Below are positions 1 to 4,621 of a DNA stretch of 8,165 nucleotides, in pieces. This DNA is from Sulfurovum sp. (lineage in GTDB: Bacteria; Campylobacterota; Campylobacteria; Campylobacterales; Sulfurovaceae): assembly GCA_020721385.1 (NCBI GenBank), contig DYMW01000066.1:1-8165 (forward strand), in the 5' to 3' direction. The position numbers and the translations under genes are program-made. The notes beneath the pieces were generated by a model, which was not told the origin of the DNA, did not search any database, and saw only the letters and a list, made by a program, of their open reading frames with translations. Numbering within the stretch: the first letter of the stretch is position 1; every line of letters begins with the position of its first letter.

Positions 1-935
1 AATTCATTTAATTTATTAACCATTTCTTGAACAGATGCTACAGAGTCTTTAAATTTTTTCTCTTGTAGAGGTTTGAGTGCCATGTGAATAACCTGTTCAG
101 CTCCACCAGCACCAAGCATAACAGGAACACCTGAAACAATACCTGAGTATCCATAGTCATTTTCGAGCATAACAGCACATGAGTGAATTTGATTGGTATC
201 TTTTAATATGGCATCCATCATCACTGTGGTTGATTTTGCTGGAGCATAATAGGCTGAACCATCACCCAATAAGTTAACAATTTCAGCACCACCATTTCTT
301 GTTTTTGTAACAATTTCACCAATCTCTTCAGAGTCTATTAAATCTTCAATAGGTACTCCTGCAACGGTGGTAAATTTTGGAAGTGGTACCATGGTATCAC
401 CATGACCACCCATAACGGTTGCTCTAATTTGACCAGCACCATAACCCAATTTTTCAAAAATAAAATGAGCCATTCTCGCAGAATCAAGTATCCCTGCCAT
501 TCCTAAAACTCTTTCTCTTGGGAATCCTGTTACTTTTAGTGCCACATACGTCATAACATCCAAAGGATTAGAGACAACAATAACAATGGCATTAGGAGCA
601 TATTGTTTTATCTCTAAAGCATATTTTTTTACAATCTCTGCATTTTTAAGTAGTAAATCATCACGATTCATACCAGGTGTTCTAGGTGCACCAGCTGTGA
701 TGACAACCAAATCTGAATTGGCAATATCTTCAGCGGTTTTTGCTGCTTTTACAATGGTGTGTTGTCTTGCAGCATTTGCTGCTTGAGACATATCCAATGC
801 TTTACCTTTTGCCACATCATAATTTCTACCTCGTAGTACAATATTGTGACATACCCCATTCATCGCTGATATAAATGCTACAGTTGAACCAAAGTTTCCT
901 ACACCAATAATGGTTATTTTTTTACCTTTTGCCAT
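1..935 (-). CDS. mdh: Malate dehydrogenase, LDH-like family, 3' end cut by window
   Basis: Interconverts malate and oxaloacetate in the cytoplasm, in the TCA or reductive TCA cycle. I read 311 uninterrupted codons from ATG at 935 to the window edge; relatives are about 315-320 residues, so only a few are missing. Visible parts: Rossmann loop GVGNFG (11-16); active-site loop APRTPGMNR with Arg85 and Arg91, Arg85 being the residue that favours malate over lactate; SNPLDVMT with Asn123; LDSAR with Asp151 and Arg154; GGHGDT with catalytic His178. The end of strand beta-2 reads LRGRN (34-38): Gly36-Arg37 replaces the Asp usual in NAD-dependent members, suggesting NADP(H) preference (inference). 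Start supported by AAGGA five bases upstream. It lies 377 bases downstream of icd in the same orientation, with its own candidate promoter. Confidence 0.95.
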   Translation of the reverse strand, partial: MAKGKKITIIGVGNFGSTVAFISAMNGVCHNIVLRGRNYDVAKGKALDMSQAANAARQHTIVKAAKTAEDIANSDLVVITAGAPRTPGMNRDDLLLKNAEIVKKYALEIKQYAPNAIVIVVSNPLDVMTYVALKVTGFPRERVLGMAGILDSARMAHFIFEKLGYGAGQIRATVMGGHGDTMVPLPKFTTVAGVPIEDLIDSEEIGEIVTKTRNGGAEIVNLLGDGSAYYAPAKSTTVMMDAILKDTNQIHSCAVMLENDYGYSGIVSGVPVMLGAGGAEQVIHMALKPLQEKKFKDSVASVQEMVNKLNE

Positions 936-939
936 GGTA

Positions 940-965
940 TTCCTTGTTTTTAAAATTCCTTGTTT
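940..965 (-). repeat. Tandem 10-bp repeat duplicating the mdh Shine-Dalgarno
   Basis: TTCCTTGTTT occurs at 940-949 and again at 956-965 (plus strand), a period of 16 bases. Read on the minus strand, each copy is AAACAAGGAA. The proximal copy places AAGGA five bases before the mdh ATG and is the likely functional ribosome binding site. The distal copy is too far away to serve this start directly and could act as a standby site; that role is inference. Confidence 0.7.
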
Positions 966-971
966 AAATTG

Positions 972-996
972 TTCCCAAGTTTATTATGCTTGGGAA
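972..996 (-). promoter_or_regulatory. Hairpin in the mdh leader
   Basis: TTCCCAAG (972-979) and CTTGGGAA (989-996) form a perfect 8-bp stem with a 9-base loop, about 36 bases upstream of the mdh ATG. No T-run follows it on the minus strand, so it does not look like a terminator or attenuator. It could protect or process the mdh 5' end. Structure is seen; function is not known. Confidence 0.55.
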
Positions 997-1071
997 TATA
1001 TATATATTAAGGACATACATGACCAAACAAACTTCAAGCATGAGAAAAAAGATTTAAACAAGATTAGAGTT

Positions 1072-1077
1072 ATTATA
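1072..1077 (-). promoter_or_regulatory. Candidate mdh promoter (-10 box)
   Basis: The minus strand reads a perfect TATAAT here, giving a predicted transcript start near 1065 and a leader of about 130 bases before mdh. There is no recognisable TTGACA at the proper distance, which is normal for Campylobacterota housekeeping promoters. In an AT-rich gap a chance match is possible. Confidence 0.45.
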
Positions 1078-1098
1078 TCGAGAGTTGGTCATAAAAGA

Positions 1099-1124
1099 GT
1101 AACATTTGGTGATTAAAATGTTAC
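1099..1124. repeat. 9-bp perfect inverted repeat upstream of the mdh promoter
   Basis: GTAACATTT (1099-1107) and AAATGTTAC (1116-1124) are perfect inverted copies with an 8-base spacer. The centre lies about 46 bases upstream of the predicted mdh start, a plausible position for a regulator dimer. Alternatively, in read-through RNA from icd it forms a hairpin followed on the minus strand by TCTTTTATG, which could act as a weak terminator. The sequence cannot decide between these. Confidence 0.45.
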
Positions 1125-1190
1125 CATTTGGGAGTTTGTGACACCGAGAAACATTCTTTAAAGACAATGAATTCAATTTAGCTTGAAACT

Positions 1191-1257
1191 TTATTATTTA
1201 TGGATAATTGTCTAAAGTGTAGCAGATGGTCTCATTTTTTAGTGGCGAATTCGCCTA
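1191..1257 (-). pseudogene. Decayed 3' fragment of a second isocitrate dehydrogenase gene
   Basis: The minus strand decodes as GEFATK, a one-base frameshift, then MRPSATL, a stop, and TII. This aligns with the intact neighbour's C-terminus DELASK-A-MRPSATLNAIID at an offset of 121-122 bases. MRPSATL is identical, yet the codons differ at third positions for Pro, Ser and Thr; Glu, Ala and Lys in the preceding part also differ only synonymously. Such a pattern suggests the copy diverged while still coding and then decayed. Weak similarity may continue to about 1295 (GGTGG opposite the intact gene's Gly-Gly codons). The intact gene lies immediately upstream, so this looks like the tail of a former icd that sat next to mdh. 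I see no promoter or open frame of its own. Confidence 0.75.
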
Positions 1258-1272
1258 TTAATAAGAAATCTG

Positions 1273-1296
1273 TTCCACCTTAATAAAAAGGTGGAA
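1273..1296 (-). terminator. Probable icd transcription terminator hairpin
   Basis: TTCCACCTT (1273-1281) and AAGGTGGAA (1288-1296) form a perfect 9-bp stem with a 6-base loop, 17 bases after the icd stop. On the minus strand the following sequence, CAGATTTCTTATT, is only moderately T-rich, so termination may be partial and some read-through into mdh is possible. Confidence 0.55.
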
Positions 1297-1302
1297 TAAG
1301 CG

Positions 1303-1329
1303 TTATTGATGCTTATATAGCATCAATAA
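1303..1329 (-). repeat. Perfect 10-bp inverted repeat enclosing the icd stop codon
   Basis: TTATTGATGC (1303-1312) and GCATCAATAA (1320-1329) form a perfect 10-bp stem. The 7-base loop, TATATAA on the minus strand, contains the Ile-725 codon and the TAA stop; the 5' arm encodes the preceding residues. It stands just before the 1273-1296 hairpin, so the icd mRNA would end in two tandem stem-loops. It may protect the 3' end against exonucleases (inference). Confidence 0.65.
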
Positions 1330-3490
1330 TTGCATTAAGCGTAGCCGAAGGTCTCATTGCCTTAGAAGCCAACTCGTCATTTGGATGGAAGTAACCACCG
1401 ATGTCTTGAGCTTTTCCTTCAACAGCAAGTAACTCTTCTATAATCTTAGCTTCGTTCTCTTTAAGAGCAGCAGCAACAGGAGCGAATTTTTCAGCCAGTT
1501 CATCGTTTGAACCATTGGCAAGTGCATCTGCCCAGTATTGTGCCAAGTAGAAGTGAGATGCTTTGTTATCAGGCTCTCCACATTTTCTACTTGGTTCTTT
1601 ACTGTTATCAAGGTAAGCATTGTTTGCAACATCCAATGCTTCAGTTAGTGCTTTAAGTTTAGCATCATCATGTTTGTTACCGATAAATCGGAGTGACTCC
1701 GCCAATGCCAAGAATTCACCCAATGAATCCCATCTTAAGTGACCTTCTGCCAAGAATTGGTCAACGTGCTTAGGAGCAGATCCACCCGCACCAGTTTCAT
1801 ACAATCCACCACCAGCAAGTAAAGGAACGATAGAAAGCATTTTAGCCGATGTTCCAAGCTCTAAGATTGGGAATAGGTCGGTTAAATAATCTCTTAATAC
1901 GTTACCTGTTACAGAAATAGTATTTTCACCTGCTCTTACTCTTTTTAAAGAATATGCCATCGCTTTTGCAGGAGCTAAAATTTCTATGGTTAAACCAGTT
2001 GTATCATAATCTTTTAGATATTCATTTACTTTTTTAATCATTTGTGCATCGTGTGTTCTATTTTCATCCAACCAGAATACAGCAGGAACGCCTTCAATTC
2101 TAGCTCTCTCAACAGCCAATCTTACCCAGTCTTTGATAGGAACATCTTTGGCACGAGACATTCTCCAAATATCACCAGCTTCAACATCAAATGACATTAA
2201 TTCTGTACCATCTTCTGCAGTAACCGTTACTTTTCCATCTTCAGCCATTTCAAATGTGGTTGGGTGAGAACCATACTCTTCTGCTTTTTGAGCCATAAGA
2301 CCAACGTTGGATACAGAACCCATGGTCGTTACATCAAATTGACCATTTTTTACACAATCTTCAACACACTCTTTGTAGAATGTTGCATAACATCTGTCTG
2401 GAATAACCGCAACACACTCTTCAACTTTACCATCTTTATTCCACATTTTACCACCGTCTCTTACCACAACTGGCATAGAAGCATCGATAATAACGTCGTT
2501 TGAAGCGTGAAGGTTGGTGATGCCTTTGTCAGAATCAACCATGGCAATATTTGGATGACCTGCATCAACTACAGCTTTAATTGCTGCTAGAATTTCTTCT
2601 TGTTTGTCTGATTTTGCCAATTTTTTCTCTAAATCACTAAGACCAAGGTTTGCATTAACACCCAATTTTTTAAATTCATCTGCATATTTGTTAAATACAT
2701 CTGCAAAGAATACCTCAACAGCATGACCAAACATAATTGGGTCAGATACTTTCATCATGGTTGCTTTAAGGTGAATTGACCATAACACACCATTTGTTTT
2801 TGCATCTTCGATAGATTTTGCAAGGAATGCTCTGAGTGCTTTAGCCGACATAAATGTACCATCAAGTACTTCTTTATCCACAGCATTAATGGTTGCTAAG
2901 GTGTTACCATTTAGTGCGATGGTTACTTTTTGGTTACCATCAACAACAACCGATTGCTCATTTTCAAAGAAATCACCATGATCCATGTGTGCAACATACG
3001 CTTTTGAATTTTCTTCAAATGCTCTTAGTTTATGAGGGTTTTTCTTTGCAAAGTTTTTAACAGCAACAGCTGCTCTTCTATCTGAGTTACCTTCTCTTAG
3101 TACTGGGTTAACGGCACTTCCTAAACACGTATTGTATTTTGCTCTAATGGCTTTTTCTTCGTCTGTTGCTGGATTTTCAGGGAAATCAGGAATATCATAA
3201 CCTTGTCCTTGAAGTTCTGCAATACACTCTTTTAACTGACCAACAGAAGCTGAAATATTTGGAAGTTTAATAATGTTTCCATCTGCCTCTAAAACAACTT
3301 CGCCTAGTTTAGATAATTCATCTTCAGCTTTTCCCATAGCTGAAAGGACTCTTCCTGCTAGTGAAATATCACTAGTAACTACATTTACGCCTGCTGCTTG
3401 TGTGAATGCGTTTACAATTGGTAACAATGAATAGGTAGCTAAGGCTGGTGCCTCATCAATTTTTGACCATATAATTTTAGGTAATGACAT
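1313..3490 (-). CDS. icd: Isocitrate dehydrogenase [NADP+], monomeric type
   Basis: Converts isocitrate and NADP+ to 2-oxoglutarate, CO2 and NADPH in the cytoplasm; the reverse, carboxylating direction operates in reductive TCA organisms. At 725 residues it fits the monomeric family (about 735-745) and not the 400-residue dimeric type. The N-terminus has the family hallmark DEAPALATYSLLP (12-24). Substrate-site segment: REGNSDRR (132-139). Likely catalytic residues: Lys247 in HLKATMMKVSDP and Tyr406 in EEYGSHPTTFE, matching by motif the Lys255/Tyr420 pair of the Azotobacter enzyme. GGGLYETGAGGSAPKHV (560-576) belongs to the cofactor region, and the C-terminus is MRPSATLNAII. ATG at 3490 is preceded by AAGGA at 3497-3501. 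A candidate promoter lies 33 bases upstream and tandem hairpins follow the stop, so it is probably transcribed mainly alone. A decayed copy of its 3' end lies just downstream. This symbol is often written icd2 or idh for this form. Confidence 0.97.
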   Translation of the reverse strand: MSLPKIIWSKIDEAPALATYSLLPIVNAFTQAAGVNVVTSDISLAGRVLSAMGKAEDELSKLGEVVLEADGNIIKLPNISASVGQLKECIAELQGQGYDIPDFPENPATDEEKAIRAKYNTCLGSAVNPVLREGNSDRRAAVAVKNFAKKNPHKLRAFEENSKAYVAHMDHGDFFENEQSVVVDGNQKVTIALNGNTLATINAVDKEVLDGTFMSAKALRAFLAKSIEDAKTNGVLWSIHLKATMMKVSDPIMFGHAVEVFFADVFNKYADEFKKLGVNANLGLSDLEKKLAKSDKQEEILAAIKAVVDAGHPNIAMVDSDKGITNLHASNDVIIDASMPVVVRDGGKMWNKDGKVEECVAVIPDRCYATFYKECVEDCVKNGQFDVTTMGSVSNVGLMAQKAEEYGSHPTTFEMAEDGKVTVTAEDGTELMSFDVEAGDIWRMSRAKDVPIKDWVRLAVERARIEGVPAVFWLDENRTHDAQMIKKVNEYLKDYDTTGLTIEILAPAKAMAYSLKRVRAGENTISVTGNVLRDYLTDLFPILELGTSAKMLSIVPLLAGGGLYETGAGGSAPKHVDQFLAEGHLRWDSLGEFLALAESLRFIGNKHDDAKLKALTEALDVANNAYLDNSKEPSRKCGEPDNKASHFYLAQYWADALANGSNDELAEKFAPVAAALKENEAKIIEELLAVEGKAQDIGGYFHPNDELASKAMRPSATLNAIIDAI

Positions 3491-3522
3491 TTATGTTCCT
3501 TAAAAGGTATTTTTGTAGCATC

Positions 3523-3531
3523 ATTTTAGCA
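3523..3531 (-). promoter_or_regulatory. Candidate icd promoter, extended -10
   Basis: The minus strand reads TGC-TAAAAT, an extended -10 element differing from TATAAT at one base. It predicts a start near 3516 and a leader of about 25 bases, with AAGGA (3497-3501) well placed before the ATG. An A/T-rich tract lies just upstream; no clear -35 is visible. Confidence 0.5.
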
Positions 3532-3643
3532 ATTTTTTTTAAATAGAGAAATTAAAGTCGGTTTGGCTCAAAATTATCTTGATTATTTGTTTCTTTATTA
3601 CACAGAATAGAAGAGTGAGAGAAGAATATAATAGAGTAATATC

Positions 3644-3674
3644 TAAAGTAGTAATCCTGAATGTTACTACTTTA
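3644..3674. terminator. Hairpin downstream of the small membrane protein gene
   Basis: TAAAGTAGTAA (3644-3654) and TTACTACTTTA (3664-3674) form a perfect 11-bp stem with a 9-base loop, 20 bases after the stop of the minus-strand gene ending at 3694. The T-rich flank (TTTGTTTG, 3675-3682) lies on the plus-strand exit side, whereas the minus-strand exit, GATATTACTC, is poor in T. By position it should end the minus-strand transcript, but by tail it is a better plus-strand terminator, so orientation is uncertain. Confidence 0.5.
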
Positions 3675-3693
3675 TTTGTTTGAAAGCGTTAAG

Positions 3694-3900
3694 CTAATCT
3701 TTACTGGTATTAATTCCAGGATTTTCAGGGGTTCCAATATAATCATTAGGAGTTGAAAAGTTGTATTTCACCAATGCATAAATAACACCCACGACAAGTA
3801 TGCCAATAATTACCAAACGTATGGTTCTTCTTTTTTCTGGACTTTCATTGTTGTTGTAGTCATCAATTTGTTCCAATGACGGTTCACCTTGTAAATGCAT
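3694..3900 (-). CDS. Small single-pass membrane protein, function unknown
   Basis: A 68-residue protein I do not recognise. It has an acidic, Asn-rich N-terminus (1-20), a basic patch KRR (23-25), one hydrophobic segment TIRLVIIGILVVGVIYALV (26-44), and a polar, Pro/Asn-rich tail with NDYIGTPENPGIN (52-64). Basic residues before the segment predict the N-terminus inside and the tail in the periplasm. Reality is supported by a good Shine-Dalgarno, AAAGGA (3907-3912), at normal spacing, by candidate promoters upstream, by a hairpin downstream, and by the absence of any overlapping gene on the other strand. It diverges from the exported Hsp20-like gene, sharing a 190-base upstream region. No catalytic motif or cysteine is present, so no enzymatic role is suggested. 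It might be a small accessory subunit, but nothing here identifies a partner. Confidence 0.75.
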   Translation of the reverse strand: MHLQGEPSLEQIDDYNNNESPEKRRTIRLVIIGILVVGVIYALVKYNFSTPNDYIGTPENPGINTSKD

Positions 3901-3928
3901 TTATAATCCTTTATTATGATTTTTATAA

Positions 3929-3937
3929 CTTATATCA
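3929..3937 (-). promoter_or_regulatory. Alternative proximal promoter for the small membrane protein
   Basis: The minus strand reads TGA-TATAAG, an extended -10 with one mismatch, giving a start near 3921 and a leader of about 20 bases. It sits within a 7-bp inverted repeat, ATAACTT (3925-3931) and AAGTTAT (3941-3947), that could be an operator. It competes with the better -10 at 3998-4006. Confidence 0.35.
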
Positions 3938-3997
3938 TGAAAGTTATGAATTTTTACTATAAAAGTACCTCTTTTTTGATAACATCTTGCTTTTATG

Positions 3998-4006
3998 ATT
4001 ATATCA
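3998..4006 (-). promoter_or_regulatory. Candidate distal promoter for the small membrane protein, extended -10
   Basis: The minus strand reads TGA-TATAAT, a perfect extended -10 element. The predicted start near 3991 gives a leader of about 90 bases. It points away from a similar plus-strand element at 4016-4024. Confidence 0.5.
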
Positions 4007-4015
4007 CATTTTATA

Positions 4016-4024
4016 TGATATAGT
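4016..4024 (+). promoter_or_regulatory. Candidate promoter for the exported Hsp20-like gene, extended -10
   Basis: The plus strand reads TGA-TATAGT, an extended -10 with one mismatch, predicting a start near 4031 and a leader of about 60 bases. It is back to back with the minus-strand element at 3998-4006. Other weaker A/T hexamers nearer the gene, such as TAAAAT in 4043-4050, cannot be excluded. Confidence 0.4.
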
Positions 4025-4090
4025 TTTGTAATCTTTTTTGGTTTAAAATACTAAAAAATATTACAATAAAAGAGAAAAAAGACGAGACTC

Positions 4091-4585
4091 ATGAAAAAAA
4101 AATACCTAAACTTCACCTTAACCCTCATAACCTTAAGCAGTTTGTCTCTTGTAGCAGAAGATATGCATTTAAAAGAAAATATGTATGAACCTGCTAAAGA
4201 GATGATGCAAATGGATGAAGCAATGAACAAAGCCATTGAACAACGCCGTGCAGAAAATGCCACTATGGCTAAAAGTGAATTAACGTTTGATGAATCACCT
4301 ATGGTTGATTTTAAACCGTTTGAAGATGGTTATGCGTTGGAAAAAAATATTACCGATGCTAACCATACCAAAGTAGATGTAACTGTTAAAGATAGAATGG
4401 TAACCATTTCAACCACCACAACGAAACAACATATTATGCAATTAGGAGAAGAAGTTACCCATGAAGATTTTGTCACTTCCAGTATGGAGTCACTCTCTCT
4501 ACCTTCTGATGCCGATGATACAAAATTGCAAAGCAGTTACAAACAAGGGGTATTAAAAGTAACCGTTCCTAAAAAGAAGCCGTAA
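4091..4585 (+). CDS. Exported Hsp20 / alpha-crystallin domain protein
   Basis: A 164-residue protein. It starts with a signal peptide: MKKK, a hydrophobic core (about 7-20) and a likely signal peptidase I site after SLVA (A22), so a periplasmic location is predicted. Residues 25-60 are Met-rich (Met 25, 31, 38, 39, 41, 45 and 59) and probably helical. Residues about 72-161 resemble an alpha-crystallin domain: a short beta-rich stretch with KVDVTVKDRMVTIS (94-107), then the family-like MESLSLPSDAD (132-142) and the hallmark GVLKVTVPKK (153-162). The usual C-terminal extension with an I-x-I/V motif is absent, since the protein ends at VPKKKP. Small heat-shock proteins normally hold unfolded proteins in the cytoplasm; a periplasmic holdase role is inference. 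The ribosome binding site is weak (GACGAG). The gene runs convergent to dnaE, 24 bases apart. An unrelated protein with a similar fold is possible, but the GVL-VPKK pattern favours Hsp20. Confidence 0.85.
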   Translation: MKKKYLNFTLTLITLSSLSLVAEDMHLKENMYEPAKEMMQMDEAMNKAIEQRRAENATMAKSELTFDESPMVDFKPFEDGYALEKNITDANHTKVDVTVKDRMVTISTTTTKQHIMQLGEEVTHEDFVTSSMESLSLPSDADDTKLQSSYKQGVLKVTVPKKKP

Positions 4586-4596
4586 GTTAAATAAAA

Positions 4597-4621
4597 GAGG
4601 TAGAGGGTGTTACTCTACCTC
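4597..4621 (-). terminator. dnaE intrinsic terminator overlapping its stop codon
   Basis: GAGGTAGAG (4597-4605) and CTCTACCTC (4613-4621) form a perfect 9-bp stem with a 7-base loop. On the minus strand it is followed by TTTTATTTAA, a proper T-tail, so it terminates dnaE. The 5' arm encodes the last residues (Glu-Val-Glu) and the loop holds the TAA stop. The plus-strand exit side has no T-run, so it should be poor at ending the converging Hsp20-like transcript, 12 bases after that gene's stop. Confidence 0.85.

Noticed and set aside
997..1009. Short TA-repeat tract in the mdh leader
   Set aside because: Too short and too common in AT-rich gaps to be called a repeat element; it might supply an alternative -10, but the TATAAT at 1072-1077 is better.
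910..1116. A 68-codon plus-strand reading frame across the mdh start and leader
   Set aside because: It overlaps mdh codons and the leader hairpin, has no convincing ribosome binding site, and its product has no recognisable features.
1244..1255. Perfect 12-bp palindrome GGCGAATTCGCC in the icd-mdh gap
   Set aside because: It falls inside the icd ghost, where each base aligns with the intact gene's Asp-Glu-Leu-Ala codons, so it is best explained as chance from decay. Its stem would be only four pairs around AATT.
936..1312. Search for a tRNA, riboswitch or small RNA in the 377-base gap
   Set aside because: No cloverleaf, CCA end or recognisable aptamer core was found; the gap is accounted for by the leader, the inverted repeat, the icd ghost and the terminator hairpins.
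2264..2503. Plus-strand reading frames inside icd and dnaE (for example 2264-2503, 5415-5648, 7901-8134)
   Set aside because: All lie antisense to strongly conserved enzyme genes and show no ribosome binding site or family resemblance.
3627..3682. Possible tiny plus-strand RNA: TATAAT at 3627-3632 followed by the 3644-3674 hairpin and a T-rich tail
   Set aside because: The predicted RNA would be about 45 bases and almost only the hairpin; no -35 or extended -10 supports it, and the hairpin is explained as a terminator.
4051..4263. A 70-codon minus-strand reading frame overlapping the Hsp20-like gene
   Set aside because: It is antisense to a well-supported coding frame; its hydrophobic look comes from the complement of the signal peptide and A/T-rich leader.
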